Shown in pieces: positions 26,793 through 36,510 of a DNA stretch of 64,000 nucleotides. The translations under genes and the position numbers were made by a program. Position 1 is the stretch's first letter, and each line of letters opens with the position of its first letter. Below the pieces are notes generated by a model. It worked only from the letters and a program-made list of their open reading frames with translations, made no database searches and was not told the DNA's origin. Source of the stretch: Janthinobacterium sp. 67. GTDB lineage: Bacteria; Pseudomonadota; Gammaproteobacteria; Burkholderiales; Burkholderiaceae_D. The stretch spans positions 496,001 through 560,000 of the forward strand of contig NZ_PGES01000001.1 of assembly GCF_002797895.1 (NCBI RefSeq), given 5' to 3'.

Positions 26793-27704
26793 TCAGAGAA
26801 GATCAAACAGGGAAATGGTGCCAACCTTGGCGTAGGCTTTGTATGTTGCCTGCAGGGCCGTCTGGTAGCCGGTCAGTTCGATGGCAGCGGCGCCCATGTC
26901 GGTCTTTTTCAAGTCCAGCAGGGCCGAATTGTTCGACAGCGAGACATTGGCCAGGTTGCCCGAGAGCGTGGTGAGGATGTTTTGCGCGCCGCCGAAGATG
27001 GCGATCTTGCCAGAAAGTAAATCCATGCCGTCATCGGTGCCGCCGAGGCCGTCGTTGACGATGGCGCGCACGGCCGGGTCGTTCGGGTTGACGCCGGGCG
27101 CACCGAGGGTGTCGACGACCTTGTCGATCTTGTTGAGCCACACTTCCAGGTTCTTCACGTCGACGTTGGCCGCTTGGGTCACGCCATTGCCGACCACCAC
27201 GGTCTGCGTGTCGGTATTGCCGACATAGGTGTAGCGCGAACCGACGGCTGCCGCCGGATCGTATTTGATCGCTGGCTGGTCGGTGGCGGTGCCGGAAAAC
27301 ATGTAGCGGCCTTCCTGGTCCTTCAGGTTGGCCGTGTACAGCACGCTGTCGCGCATGGCCGTCAGCGATTGCGTCATCGCATTCAGGTCGCCCGGCGTGT
27401 TGCTGCCGTCGGCGGCCCACACCAGCAGGTCGCGCGCCTGGCCCATGTCGGTCACCATGCTCGACAGGTAGTTTTCGTTTTTCAGCAGGCGCACTTTCAC
27501 TGTGGCGATATTGTCCTGGTACTGGGTGACCATCGCTTGCTCGCGCGTCAGGCGCGAAATGCGCACGTTGCCGATCGGATCGTCCGACGGCAGCTGGATG
27601 CGCAGTCCCGACGACATTTGCTGGGTCAGGAAGTTGATGCGTTCCTGGTTTTGCTGAAGCGAAATATTGATCAGCGATTGGTACTGGCTACTGGCGACAC
27701 GCAT
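26793..27704 (-). CDS. flgL: Flagellar hook-filament junction protein FlgL
   Basis: 303 residues. The N-terminal flagellin-like D0/D1 region MRVASSQYQSLINISLQQNQ and MSSGLRIQLPSDDPIGNVRI is diagnostic, and the C-terminal helix ends IELTGYQTALQATYKAYAKV. It joins hook to filament outside the cell and is exported by the flagellar type III machine. Ten bp separate it from flgK; AAGGAGA precedes the ATG. Confidence 0.93.
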   Translation of the reverse strand: MRVASSQYQSLINISLQQNQERINFLTQQMSSGLRIQLPSDDPIGNVRISRLTREQAMVTQYQDNIATVKVRLLKNENYLSSMVTDMGQARDLLVWAADGSNTPGDLNAMTQSLTAMRDSVLYTANLKDQEGRYMFSGTATDQPAIKYDPAAAVGSRYTYVGNTDTQTVVVGNGVTQAANVDVKNLEVWLNKIDKVVDTLGAPGVNPNDPAVRAIVNDGLGGTDDGMDLLSGKIAIFGGAQNILTTLSGNLANVSLSNNSALLDLKKTDMGAAAIELTGYQTALQATYKAYAKVGTISLFDLL

Positions 27705-27714
27705 GATCTTCTCC

Positions 27715-29076
27715 TTAACCCATCATTTGCAAAGTGGCGTCAAACAGGCTATTCGCCACGGAAATGACTTTCATGTTTGCCTGGTACATATTCTGGAATT
27801 CGACCAGGCTCATCGCTTCTTCGTCCTTGTTCACGCCGCTGGTCGATTTCCAGTCGTCGATCGCTTGTGAGCGCACCGTGTTGGCCGTCTTCAGCAAGGC
27901 CTGGTTCTGCTGGCTGTAGATGCCCAGCTTGCCGACCAGTTGCGTGTCCGCGTCGCTCATCAGGACGGAACCGACCCAGCTGACGGTGATCGGTTGATTC
28001 TTGATCTCGATCAATTTCTGCAGGTTGCCGCTGTCGCCGGCCGCGCCCGTCAGCGACAGGGCCAGGTCCTTGGCGTTGAAGCCGGGAGTAATGCTCAGTT
28101 TGCCATTCGCGTAGACCAGCAGGGGACCGCCTGGCGCGCCGGCCATGGTTTTGCCCAGAGCCAGCTGTGCGTTGACCTTGCTGGTCAGCTGGGTGGCCAT
28201 GTCTTGCAGCGACTGCTGCAGCGGTTTCAGGGTATTTTGCTCGAACTCGCCCAGGCCGCCCATCTGGCCGCCGATGGCGACCGGGTCGAGCTTGTACGAG
28301 GACTTGGCGAAATCGAGGTTCAGGGTTTGCTCGCCCGTGTTCGTCATGCTGCTGCTCAGGGTGCCGGCCAGGCTGCCGATGACCAGCGGCTGGCCCGACT
28401 TCAGCGAGACATTGCGTGAGCCGTCCGGCTGGTCGAGCACTTCGATGCCCATTTGCGAGGCCAGGCCATCGATCAGCTGGTCGCGCGCATCCATCAGCGA
28501 CGACACGTTCGTGCCCGATGCCGTGGAGGTGCTGATGCGCTGGTTCAGCGCGGCGATATTGGCCAGGGTGGTGTTGGCTTGCGGCACGATGGCTGCCCGT
28601 TGCTGCTGCACCGACAGCAGCTGGTTGCCCATGACGGTGCTGATGCTGTTGAAGCGCTGCGCCATGGCGTCGGCGGAGGTGACGATCTGCTGGCGCAGCG
28701 GCGTCGACGTCGGGTCGACGGCCGAGGCATTGAGGGCGGCGAAAAAGCCGTCGATGCCGTTGCTGATGCTGGACGCATCGTCGCCCATCACGCGCTCGAG
28801 CTGGGTCAGGTAAGGCTGGGTCTGCGAACGGGCGCCCTGGTCGGACGCGGCGCGCCACATTTGCTGGCTTTTATAGGCATCGGCAAAGCGCAGCAGGGCC
28901 GACACTTCCACGCCATTGCCGGCCGAGCGCACGCCCACGCCGGCACCAAGCGAGGACAACAGCACGCCCTGGCGCGTGTAGCCCGCCGTTTGCAGGTTGG
29001 CGATGTTCTGGCTGGCCGCATTGAGTGCGGCCTGGGCGGCGATGCTGCCTGACAATGCATTGCTGATGATGCTCAT
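27715..29076 (-). CDS. flgK: Flagellar hook-associated protein FlgK
   Basis: 453 residues. It opens MSIISNALSGSIAAQAALN with ASQNIANLQTAGYTRQ, the flagellar rod/hook N-terminal motif, and ends with EEAMSLVEFQNMYQANMKVI, the matching C-terminal helix. It is the first hook-filament junction protein. The 81-bp gap upstream carries the late-gene motif at 29138-29154, so flgK-flgL probably have their own late promoter inside the operon. Confidence 0.93.
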   Translation of the reverse strand: MSIISNALSGSIAAQAALNAASQNIANLQTAGYTRQGVLLSSLGAGVGVRSAGNGVEVSALLRFADAYKSQQMWRAASDQGARSQTQPYLTQLERVMGDDASSISNGIDGFFAALNASAVDPTSTPLRQQIVTSADAMAQRFNSISTVMGNQLLSVQQQRAAIVPQANTTLANIAALNQRISTSTASGTNVSSLMDARDQLIDGLASQMGIEVLDQPDGSRNVSLKSGQPLVIGSLAGTLSSSMTNTGEQTLNLDFAKSSYKLDPVAIGGQMGGLGEFEQNTLKPLQQSLQDMATQLTSKVNAQLALGKTMAGAPGGPLLVYANGKLSITPGFNAKDLALSLTGAAGDSGNLQKLIEIKNQPITVSWVGSVLMSDADTQLVGKLGIYSQQNQALLKTANTVRSQAIDDWKSTSGVNKDEEAMSLVEFQNMYQANMKVISVANSLFDATLQMMG

Positions 29077-29137
29077 TGGGCAAGTTTCTTTCGTGAAGAG
29101 TGTGGCGCGTGCCGATGGGCAAGCCTTGAATCGTTGT

Positions 29138-29154
29138 TACCTTGTACAGGCGAC
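29138..29154 (-). promoter_or_regulatory. Late-flagellar 17-bp motif upstream of flgK
   Basis: GTCGCCTGTACAAGGTA on the minus strand, with TAAA (29167-29170) exactly 12 bp upstream. Copy 1 of a five-member set (GTCGYCTNNNNNNGGTA) found before flgK, fliD and three flagellins; the leader to the flgK start is 61 nt. Probably a FliA-dependent promoter. Confidence 0.6.
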
Positions 29155-29157
29155 GCT

Positions 29158-29550
29158 TCAGACGGATTTATTAAGCGGCGCTGCAATATTGTCGGTCTTG
29201 ACAGCGCTGTTGGCCGCCACGGGGGCGCCGGCCGGCGGCAGCAGCTGGCGCAGGATGGCGTCGGCGATGCCGAAGGCGCGCTGGCCGGCCATCTTGTCGG
29301 CCACCAGGTTGTCGGCCATTTCCAGCATGTCGCTGTTGATCGGGTCCTTGAAGACGCTGTCTTCGCCCGCCATCTCGCGCGTGCCCGAACGCATCTGGCG
29401 CAGCATGTGCGAGATGAAGAAGGCTTCGAACTTGACGGCCGCCTCGGTGGCCTTGGCCGCATAGCGCGGGTCGGCCGGCGTGGCTGCCGCAGGAGACTTG
29501 TCGTCGAGCGCCGAGGGCAGGGCGCTGCTGCTGTCGTTGATATTAAGCAT
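29158..29550 (-). CDS. flgJ: Flagellar rod-cap protein FlgJ, rod-binding domain only
   Basis: 130 residues holding only the N-terminal rod-scaffold domain: KFEAFFISHMLRQMRSGTRE, DPINSDMLEMADNLVADKMA, FGIADAILRQL. The muramidase half found in enterobacterial FlgJ is missing here and is encoded separately at 36511-37263. The start overlaps the flgI stop by 1 nt (TGATG). Confidence 0.9.
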   Translation of the reverse strand: MLNINDSSSALPSALDDKSPAAATPADPRYAAKATEAAVKFEAFFISHMLRQMRSGTREMAGEDSVFKDPINSDMLEMADNLVADKMAGQRAFGIADAILRQLLPPAGAPVAANSAVKTDNIAAPLNKSV

Positions 29551-30662
29551 CAGATCACCACCAGTTCGCCTTCGATGGCCCCGGCTTGATCCAGGGCTTG
29601 CAGAATTGCCATGATGTCATCGGGCGAAGCGCCCAGGCTGTTGACGACGTCGATGATCGACTGCAGCTTGGCGCCGGCCGGCCATTTGAACATATTGCCG
29701 TTGCCCTGGTCGACGGACACTTTCGATTGCGGCGTGACGGTGGTCTGGCCGCGGCCGAACGGCGCCGGCTGGCTCACTGCCGAGCTTTCGGAAATGACCA
29801 CTTTCAGCGAGCCGTGCGTGACGGCGGCCGCCTTCACGCGCAAGCCTTCGGCGATGACCACGGTGCCGGTGCGTGAATTGAACACCACTTTCGGCGTATC
29901 GACGCCCACATCGACGGAGAGCGCTTCCAGCTTGGCCATGAAGGCCACGCGCTGGGTCGGGTTTTCCGGCGCCAGCACTTCCACGCTGGTGGCGTCGCGC
30001 GTCGTGGCGACGGCGCCAAAACGGCGGTTGACGGCTTCGACGATATTGATGGCGGTCTCGAAATGCGGGTGGCGCAAGTTCAGGGTGACGGTCGGCCTGG
30101 TCGAGAAATCGCTGAGGATTTCGCGCTCGATGTTGGCGCCGTTGGGAATGCGGCCCGAGGTGGGCGTGTTGACGGTGACGGACGAGCCGCTCTTGCCGGT
30201 GGCGTTCAGGCCGCCGACGACGACGTTGCCTTGCGCCAACGCATAGGTTTCATTGTCGGCGGCGCGCAGTGGCGTCAGCAGCAAGGTGCCGCCGCGCAAG
30301 CTTTTCGCATCGCCCAGCGACGAGACGGTGACATCGATGGCCTGGCCACGGCGGTATCCTGGTGGAAACACGGCGCTGACCATGACGGTGGCGACGTTCT
30401 TGCTTTTCGCTTCGGCGCCGTCCGGCATCTTCACGCCGAACTGCTTGAGCATGTTGACGACGGACTGGCTGGAAAACTTCACCTGGGTGGTGTCGCCGCT
30501 GCCGTTCAGGCCGACCACCAGGCCGTAGCCGACCAGCGGGTTGTCGCGCACGCCCTCGATGCTGACCAGGTTGCGCAGCACTTGTGCGGCGCTGGCGGGC
30601 AGGGCAAGGCCGGAGAGCGCGGCCAGCATGGCTGCCAGAGGCAGGGCGGAACGAAATTTCAT
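29550..30662 (-). CDS. flgI: Flagellar P-ring protein FlgI
   Basis: 370 residues with a Sec signal peptide ([27 protein letters not shown]). Family blocks: [52 protein letters not shown] and C-terminal [15 protein letters not shown]. It forms the periplasmic P ring around the rod, placed with FlgA help. Nine bp follow flgH. Confidence 0.96.
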   Translation of the reverse strand: MKFRSALPLAAMLAALSGLALPASAAQVLRNLVSIEGVRDNPLVGYGLVVGLNGSGDTTQVKFSSQSVVNMLKQFGVKMPDGAEAKSKNVATVMVSAVFPPGYRRGQAIDVTVSSLGDAKSLRGGTLLLTPLRAADNETYALAQGNVVVGGLNATGKSGSSVTVNTPTSGRIPNGANIEREILSDFSTRPTVTLNLRHPHFETAINIVEAVNRRFGAVATTRDATSVEVLAPENPTQRVAFMAKLEALSVDVGVDTPKVVFNSRTGTVVIAEGLRVKAAAVTHGSLKVVISESSAVSQPAPFGRGQTTVTPQSKVSVDQGNGNMFKWPAGAKLQSIIDVVNSLGASPDDIMAILQALDQAGAIEGELVVI

Positions 30663-30671
30663 GAGCTCACC

Positions 30672-31346
30672 TTAAAACGGCATCCATGGGCCGACGAAGA
30701 AGCGCGTCAGCCAGCCTGGTGTATTGGCTTCGGCCAGGGTGCCCTGGCCGGAATAGGCGATCTGTGCATTGGCAATGCGCAAGGACGAGACCTGGTTGTT
30801 CGAATCGATGTCGGCCGCGCGCAGGTAGCCGCGCAGGCGCACGAATTCCTCGCCCTGGTTCAGGGTCAGGGTTTTCTCGCCTTGCACGCGCAGCAAGCCG
30901 TTCGGCAGCACTTCCTGCACGATCACGGTGATGGCGCCGGACAGCGCATTTTGCTGCGTGCTGGTCGAATCGCCGGCGAAGTTGCGGTCGGCCGACAGGT
31001 CGATGCCCGTCTTGGGGAAGGTCTTGCCAAGGATGTTGGCTGCATTCACGCCGACGGACGAACCCTTGTTGAACGAGGTGCCGGCCTTCTTGCTGGCCTG
31101 CGTGGTTTCCTGCAGGGCCACCGTGACGACGTCGCCGACGCGGAAGGCGCGGCTGTCCGAGATCAGGTCCAGGCCCGCGTCGGCATTGAACACGCCGCCG
31201 CCCACGCCGCCGCGCGCGCCGCCGCGCGGCGCCACGGGCAGCGGCGTATCGGAGAAGCTGGGCGCCACCGGCGCGGCCGGCCGGCTGGCGCAACCGGCCA
31301 TCAATACCAGCAGCATGGCTGCCGCGGCTTTCATGGCGACCGTCAT
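30672..31346 (-). CDS. flgH: Flagellar L-ring lipoprotein FlgH
   Basis: 224 residues. A lipoprotein signal (MKAAAAMLLVLMAGCAS, lipobox LMAGC) precedes a Gly-rich stretch and the L-ring domain with SRAFRVGDVVTVALQETTQA, LRVQGEKTLTLNQGEE and IDSNNQVSSLRIANAQIAYS. It forms the outer-membrane L ring. Start and flgG stop overlap by 1 nt (TGATG). Confidence 0.95.
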   Translation of the reverse strand: MTVAMKAAAAMLLVLMAGCASRPAAPVAPSFSDTPLPVAPRGGARGGVGGGVFNADAGLDLISDSRAFRVGDVVTVALQETTQASKKAGTSFNKGSSVGVNAANILGKTFPKTGIDLSADRNFAGDSTSTQQNALSGAITVIVQEVLPNGLLRVQGEKTLTLNQGEEFVRLRGYLRAADIDSNNQVSSLRIANAQIAYSGQGTLAEANTPGWLTRFFVGPWMPF

Positions 31347-32134
31347 CAGCGTGCCGCTTGCGCCAGGTATTGCAGCATGTTGTCGGCGGCCGACAGCACC
31401 TTGGTGTTCATTTCATAGGTGCGCTGGGCAGCGATCATGTCGACCATCTCTTCGACCACCTGCACGTTAGAGCCTTCCAGCGCGAACTGTTTCAGTTTGC
31501 CCAGTGCGCCTTCGCCGGGACGGCCTTCCGTCGGCGTGCCGCTCGATGCCGTTTCCTGGAACAGGTTTTCACCGAGTGCCAGCAAGCCCGTCGGGTTGAC
31601 GAAGCTGGAGAGGTTCAGCTGGCCCAGCTGGGTGCCGTTGACATTGCCCGGCACGGTGGCCGTGACCATGCCGTTTTCGCCGATGGTGATCGCCGTGGCA
31701 TTGTTCGGTACGGTGATCTGCGGCACCAGCGGCAATCCCTGGGCATTGACCATCACGCCGTTTTCATTGATGCCCAGCTGGCCGGCGCGCGTGTAGGCCG
31801 CTTCGCCGTTCGGACGCAGCACCTGCAAAAAGCCGTTGCCGGTGATGGCGACGTCGAATTCGCGGCTCGTCGTTTGCAGGCTGCCGGTGGTAAACACCTT
31901 TTGCGTGCCCACCATGTGGGTACCGTTGCCGAGCTGTACGCCCGATGGCGAGAGGGTATTGTCGGCGCGCTGCGTGCCCGGCTGCTGCTCGACCTGGTAA
32001 AACAGGTCTTCGAAGACGACGCGGTCGCGCTTGAAGCCCACGGTATTGACGTTGGCCAGGTTATTTGCGATGGCTTGCAGTTTGGCATCTTGTGCCTGCA
32101 CGCCGGTCTTGCTGATCCACATTGCTGGATTCAT
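31346..32134 (-). CDS. flgG: Flagellar distal rod protein FlgG
   Basis: 262 residues. It starts MNPAMWISKTGVQAQDAKLQ with NLANVNTVGFKRDRVVFEDL, and ends with SNVQVVEEMVDMIAAQRTYE, the FlgG signature ends. It builds the distal rod. The normal N-terminal MI.SLWI is MNPAMWI here. A CAGGAG ribosome binding site precedes the ATG. Confidence 0.95.
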   Translation of the reverse strand: MNPAMWISKTGVQAQDAKLQAIANNLANVNTVGFKRDRVVFEDLFYQVEQQPGTQRADNTLSPSGVQLGNGTHMVGTQKVFTTGSLQTTSREFDVAITGNGFLQVLRPNGEAAYTRAGQLGINENGVMVNAQGLPLVPQITVPNNATAITIGENGMVTATVPGNVNGTQLGQLNLSSFVNPTGLLALGENLFQETASSGTPTEGRPGEGALGKLKQFALEGSNVQVVEEMVDMIAAQRTYEMNTKVLSAADNMLQYLAQAAR

Positions 32135-32166
32135 GATTTACTCCTGATAATTGGTTGGCGTTGGGC

Positions 32167-32895
32167 CTAGGCGCCCAGCAGGCGGTTGCCCGACTCGGTC
32201 ATCGCGTCGCTGGCCTTGAAAATTTTCATCTGCATCTCGAAACTGCGGTTCAGGCTCATGGTGGCGACCATTTCCTCGACGGCCGAGACGTTGCTGCCTT
32301 CCAGGTGGCGGTCGCGCAGGCGCACCGCCGGGTCGGCCTGCAAGTCTTCGCCGCTGCGCGCCACGATCAGGCCCGCCTCGTTCTTCGTCAGCTCGCCCGC
32401 TTCCGCGTTGACCAGCTTGAGCTTGTCGACGGTCTGCATTTGCGCGGTGCCCGGCACCTGGATGGAAATCGTGCCATCGGCGCCGATCGACAGGCTGGTG
32501 TGCTCGGGAATCGTGATGGGACCGCCTTCGCCCAGCACGGGCCGGCCGTTGATGGTCAGCGCGCCCGTTTCATCGAGGTCCATGGCACCGGCGCGCGTGT
32601 AGGCTTCGCCGTTTTGCCATTGCACCGCGAGAAAACCGGGGCCCGTGACGGCCACGTCGAGTTCGCGTCCCGTTTCCTTGATCGTGCCCGTGCGCGTGCC
32701 CACGGCGCTCGACTGCGTCTGCGTCATGTGGCGGTCGTCGTAGCCGTAGCCGTTTTGCAGCGGCTGGGCAGTGGACACTTCCAGGTTGGCGCGAAAGCCG
32801 CCCGTCTCGATATTGGCCAGGTTGTTGGCGTGTACCTGCTGTGCCCGCAAGGCACGGTCGGCCCCGCTCATGGCGGTATAAATCAGCGCATCCAT
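32167..32895 (-). CDS. flgF: Flagellar proximal rod protein FlgF
   Basis: 242 residues. MDALIYTAMSGADRALRAQQ and HANNLANIETGGFRANLEV at the N-terminus and SNVSAVEEMVATMSLNRSFE at the C-terminus mark a rod protein of FlgF type (starts MD..IY.AMSG). It sits between flgE and flgG as in the standard order, with 26-32 bp spacers. Confidence 0.94.
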   Translation of the reverse strand: MDALIYTAMSGADRALRAQQVHANNLANIETGGFRANLEVSTAQPLQNGYGYDDRHMTQTQSSAVGTRTGTIKETGRELDVAVTGPGFLAVQWQNGEAYTRAGAMDLDETGALTINGRPVLGEGGPITIPEHTSLSIGADGTISIQVPGTAQMQTVDKLKLVNAEAGELTKNEAGLIVARSGEDLQADPAVRLRDRHLEGSNVSAVEEMVATMSLNRSFEMQMKIFKASDAMTESGNRLLGA

Positions 32896-32921
32896 TGCTC
32901 TTTACCTTTGCGTATCGTGGA

Positions 32922-34100
32922 TTACAGCGCTTGCATCAGCGATTGCAGCATGGCGTTCTCGGTCGAGATGACCTTCGAGTTGGCCTGGTAGTTGCGCTGC
33001 GACGTCATCAGGCCCACCAGTTCGGAGGTGATGTCGACGTTCGACTGTTCCAGCGAACTCGTCACCAGTTTGCCGGCCATGCCTACGCCTGGGCGGTCAT
33101 ACATGGCGGTGCCGGAAGTGGTCGAGGCAACCCAGCTCGTATCGTTGACGGCCGTCAGCGCGCCTTCGTCGGGGAAGGTGGCCAGGGCGATCACGCCGAT
33201 GCTTTGCTTCTGGCCGTTCGTGTATTTCGCCACGACGGAGCCGTCATCGGCCAGTTCCACGCCTGTGTAGGTGCCCGAGGCATAGCCGTCGGCGCGGTCG
33301 GTCGAGGTCGTCGCTTCGCCGGCGAACTGGGTGGTGCCCGTATAGTCGATGGCGATCGTCAGCGCCGCCGCGCCAGGCGGCGTCGGCAGCACTGGCGAGG
33401 CGGACGTGCCGGTCACCAGCTTGCCGTTCGTGTCGAACGTCATGCTCGTCACTGGCGTCACATCGGCGTTGTCGAAGGTGTAGTGCACATCCACGCCCGT
33501 CACCGTCTTGACGAAGTACTGGCCCAGCGAGTGCTTGGCGCCCAGCGAATCGTAGACGATCGAGGACTTGGCGCTGTTGTAGCTCAGCTCATTGGTCTTG
33601 TCGAAAGCGGGGGTTTTGACGGCCCATTCGGACGACATATTGGCCGCGTATGCCAGTTTGGTCGACGCCACGGCGGGAATCTGGCCCGTCGGAATGAGCA
33701 TGTCGCCCATGGTGCCCAGGGTGGTGCTGCCCTTGACGGCGGCGTAGCCTTGCACCAGGCGGCCGTTCGAGTCGATCAGCTTGCCGTCATTGCTTGCCGA
33801 GAAGATACCGACGCGGCTGTAGCTCATGGTGTTTTGCGCATCGCGCGCGACGAAATAGCCGCGGCCGTCGATGGCCGCGTCGAGCGCGCGGCCTGTGTTG
33901 AGCACGCCGCCATTGAGCGACATGCTTTGCGTGATCGAACCGATTTCCGTGCCCGTCGCGCGCGAGCCGGCGTACATGGCCGAAAAGTTGGCGCGGCTGC
34001 TCTTGAAGCCATAGGTGCCGGCGTTGGCGATATTGTTACTGGTGCTGTTCAACTGCTGGTTGATGGATTGGATACCGGACAGGGCGATGTCGAAACTCAT
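32922..34100 (-). CDS. flgE: Flagellar hook protein FlgE
   Basis: 392 residues. The N-terminus SFDIALSGIQSINQQLNSTS with NNIANAGTYGFKSSRANFSA and the C-terminus SNVDITSELVGLMTSQRNYQ and KVISTENAMLQSLMQAL are typical hook ends; the variable exposed middle is Thr/Ser-rich. Polymerises outside the cell into the universal joint. An AAAGGAAG ribosome binding site precedes the ATG. Confidence 0.95.
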   Translation of the reverse strand: MSFDIALSGIQSINQQLNSTSNNIANAGTYGFKSSRANFSAMYAGSRATGTEIGSITQSMSLNGGVLNTGRALDAAIDGRGYFVARDAQNTMSYSRVGIFSASNDGKLIDSNGRLVQGYAAVKGSTTLGTMGDMLIPTGQIPAVASTKLAYAANMSSEWAVKTPAFDKTNELSYNSAKSSIVYDSLGAKHSLGQYFVKTVTGVDVHYTFDNADVTPVTSMTFDTNGKLVTGTSASPVLPTPPGAAALTIAIDYTGTTQFAGEATTSTDRADGYASGTYTGVELADDGSVVAKYTNGQKQSIGVIALATFPDEGALTAVNDTSWVASTTSGTAMYDRPGVGMAGKLVTSSLEQSNVDITSELVGLMTSQRNYQANSKVISTENAMLQSLMQAL

Positions 34101-34158
34101 GTTGACTTCCTTTAGTGAAGGACGAGATTAGTGTGCTGGAAACAAAGGGAAGGGCGGA

Positions 34159-34812
34159 TCAGGCCGTCTTGCCGTTAAAGCCGGTGATCGCGCCAGGGTT
34201 GACTTCGCCCAGGTTCGATACGCTCAGGATCATGGCGCCGCCGGACGACAGGCGCACGCTGTTGAGCTTGCCCGCGATGTCGACCGTCGGTTTTTCGGTG
34301 CCGCCTGTGCTGACCGTCATGCTGTAGGTGCCGGCAGGCAGGCCCAGGGCCACCGGGTCGATGGTGAACGGCACCGTGCCGGCCGACTTGGCGCCCAGTT
34401 CGATCTTGTATTCCTTGTCGTCGATGCCTTTCAGGGTCACCGTGGTCTTGGTGGTGCTGGCGGCCAGCGCGATGCTGCCGTTGACCTTGCTCTTGTCGAG
34501 TTGCACCGTTTCGCTGTTGACCATCACTTCGGAACCGACTTGCGCGCCCAGGGCCAGCACCTGCATCGATTGCAGCACGCTGGCATTGGCGCTGGTCAGC
34601 GCCGACAGGTTTTGCATCGCTTCCGTCTGCGCCTGCTGCGTCAATTGATTGACGAACTGGCTCGGGTCGGTCGGCGCGAGGGGGTCCTGGTTCTTGATCT
34701 GGGCGACCAGTAATTTGGTGAACATGTCCTGGGTGGCATTGCCTTGCGACTTGACGGCATTGCTGCCGTTGTTGCTGCCGCTGGTGTTATTTGTAAAGAG
34801 ATTGGTTTCCAT
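34159..34812 (-). CDS. flgD: Flagellar hook-cap protein FlgD
   Basis: 217 residues. The N-terminal block QDMFTKLLVAQIKNQDPLAP and PSQFVNQLTQQAQTEAMQNL is the FlgD export/cap signature; the C-terminal half holds a FlgD Ig-like/Tudor-like domain (GLPAGTYSMTVST). It caps the growing hook and is later replaced by FlgK. flgC ends immediately upstream (4-bp spacing). Confidence 0.93.
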   Translation of the reverse strand: METNLFTNNTSGSNNGSNAVKSQGNATQDMFTKLLVAQIKNQDPLAPTDPSQFVNQLTQQAQTEAMQNLSALTSANASVLQSMQVLALGAQVGSEVMVNSETVQLDKSKVNGSIALAASTTKTTVTLKGIDDKEYKIELGAKSAGTVPFTIDPVALGLPAGTYSMTVSTGGTEKPTVDIAGKLNSVRLSSGGAMILSVSNLGEVNPGAITGFNGKTA

Positions 34813-34815
34813 GGA

Positions 34816-35232
34816 TTATGCTTCACCTAATTTGAGGAGCGATTGCTGCATCGACTTGATGCGGCCCAGAACTTCGACATTGGTTTCAAAGGCGCGCGAC
34901 GCCGACATCATGTCGGTCATTTCAGCGACCTGGTTGACGTTGGGGTAGAACACCATGCCATCGGCATTGGCCATCGGGTGGCCCGGTTCATACACCTTGC
35001 GCAGCGGCTCGTCGCTTTGCACCACGTCGAGCACCTGTACGCGCCCGCCCGCGCCGCTGGCGCCGGGGCCGTCCATCACGGCCGCAAACACGGGTTTGCG
35101 CGCGCGGTAGGTTTCGCCTTCGGAACCGGCAACGGAATCGGCATTGGCCAGGTTGCTGGCGATGGTATTGAGGCGCACGGTTTGCGCCGCCATCGCCGAA
35201 CCGGCGATCTTGGAAATATCCTGGAAGCTCAT
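34816..35232 (-). CDS. flgC: Flagellar basal-body rod protein FlgC
   Basis: 138 residues. MSFQDISKIAGSAMAAQTVR and IASNLANADSV at the start; HPMANADGMVFYPNVNQVAE and MTDMMSASRAFETNVEVLGR near the end match FlgC. Forms the proximal rod with FlgB and FlgF. An AAGGAT ribosome binding site precedes the start. Confidence 0.94.
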   Translation of the reverse strand: MSFQDISKIAGSAMAAQTVRLNTIASNLANADSVAGSEGETYRARKPVFAAVMDGPGASGAGGRVQVLDVVQSDEPLRKVYEPGHPMANADGMVFYPNVNQVAEMTDMMSASRAFETNVEVLGRIKSMQQSLLKLGEA

Positions 35233-35240
35233 GCTGATCC

Positions 35241-35603
35241 TTATTGTCCGGAAATGGCCTTGGACAGACCCTTCAGTTTCATGTTGACGAAAGTGAGGCT
35301 GGTCTGGAAGTCGGTGGCATTCTGCGAAAACGCCGCCTGTTCGACGCCGATTTCGACGGTATTGCCGTCGCGGCTGGGGTGGTAGGGGACGCGGTACAGG
35401 GCGCTGGCATCGTCATCGGTCGACAGCAGGCCGGCTTCGTTGTCCTGCAATTGTTGCAGGGCGCTGCCGAAATCCATGTCCATGGCCTGGAAGCCGGGCG
35501 TGTTTTCATTGGCGATATTGGCCGCCAGCACGCGGGTACGGTCGGCACGCAGCGCGAGTGCATCGGCGTGCACGCCCAGCGCATCCTTGAAATTAATCCC
35601 CAT
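35241..35603 (-). CDS. flgB: Flagellar basal-body rod protein FlgB
   Basis: 120 residues. MGINFKDALGVHADALALRA and LAANIANENTPGFQAMDMDF are FlgB-like; the C-terminus NATDFQTSLTFVNMKLKGLSK is the expected helix. The ATG at 35603 has AAAGGA at good distance; an ATG 6 nt upstream overlaps that site and is less likely. First gene of flgBCDEFGHIJKL, divergent from flgA across 140 bp. Confidence 0.93.
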   Translation of the reverse strand: MGINFKDALGVHADALALRADRTRVLAANIANENTPGFQAMDMDFGSALQQLQDNEAGLLSTDDDASALYRVPYHPSRDGNTVEIGVEQAAFSQNATDFQTSLTFVNMKLKGLSKAISGQ

Positions 35604-35743
35604 GGTCATCCTTTGTATTGAATTCGATCGTGCTTTTTGCGGTTCGGGCCAGAAAACAGGTGGTGCAGAGGTAAAATCCCAGCCTGGTCATGTTGACGCA
35701 TGGTAAGGTCATGCCGCTTCAGTATCTTTGATTAAGGTTAGCA

Positions 35744-36505
35744 ATGATTTACTTTGAGAACTATTCCGTGATGTGGAACAAGGCGCAATATCGCTGCATA
35801 CTGCTTCCTGGCCTCTTTTTACTGGCCAGCCTATATAGTAGTGCAGGTCGCGCAGAATTGCCAGCCGACAATATATTTTCACGTGTGGAACAGTTGGCGC
35901 GGGAGCAATTGGCACAGCAGGCAGCCTCGGCGGGACTGCTGGAACCGCAGTTTCAGGTGACTGTCGTGAAAAGCACGCGCCCCATGCCGGCGTGCGCGGC
36001 GCCCGTTGCGCTGGAAACGGCGGACAGCCGCTCGGCGCAGCGCATGCGTTTTGTCGCGGTGTGTCCTGGAAGCAACGGATGGCGTTATGAAATGCTGGCG
36101 CGCGGCAGCATCACGGCCCAGGTGGCCGTCACCAGCGCCCCCGTTACGGCCAATACGCCGCTGCAGGCGGGCGACGTGACCCTGGCGCGGCGCGACGTGA
36201 CGATGGTGCCCGACAGCATAGCCTCCTTGGCTGGCGCCGTTGGCCTGTCGAGTCGGCGCAGCCTGCGCACCGGCGAAGTGTTGCGCCAGGGACAGCTGGC
36301 GTCGCCCGTGCTGGTCAAGCGGGGCAGTGCCGTCAACATCGTGGCGCGCAAGGAGCAGGTGGAAGTGAGCATGGCCGGCGAAGCGATGGATCCGGGCGCG
36401 CTGGGCGAGGTGATTCGCGTGCGCAACGCCACCAGCGGCACGGTCATACGTGCCAGGGTGGTCGATGCGGGCGTGGTGGAACCGGCCGATATTGTCGGCC
36501 GTTAA
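35744..36505 (+). CDS. flgA: Flagellar P-ring assembly chaperone FlgA
   Basis: 253 residues with a signal/anchor (about 14-36) and a periplasmic FlgA domain; the SAF-type core (ANTPLQAGDVTLARRDVTMV, RRSLRTGEVLRQGQLASPVL, VKRGSAVNIVARKEQVEVSM, LGEVIRVRNATSGTVI) is diagnostic. It helps FlgI form the P ring. It is divergent from flgB and faces flgJ-muramidase convergently (5-bp gap). Confidence 0.93.
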   Translation: MIYFENYSVMWNKAQYRCILLPGLFLLASLYSSAGRAELPADNIFSRVEQLAREQLAQQAASAGLLEPQFQVTVVKSTRPMPACAAPVALETADSRSAQRMRFVAVCPGSNGWRYEMLARGSITAQVAVTSAPVTANTPLQAGDVTLARRDVTMVPDSIASLAGAVGLSSRRSLRTGEVLRQGQLASPVLVKRGSAVNIVARKEQVEVSMAGEAMDPGALGEVIRVRNATSGTVIRARVVDAGVVEPADIVGR

Positions 36506-36510
36506 GGAGA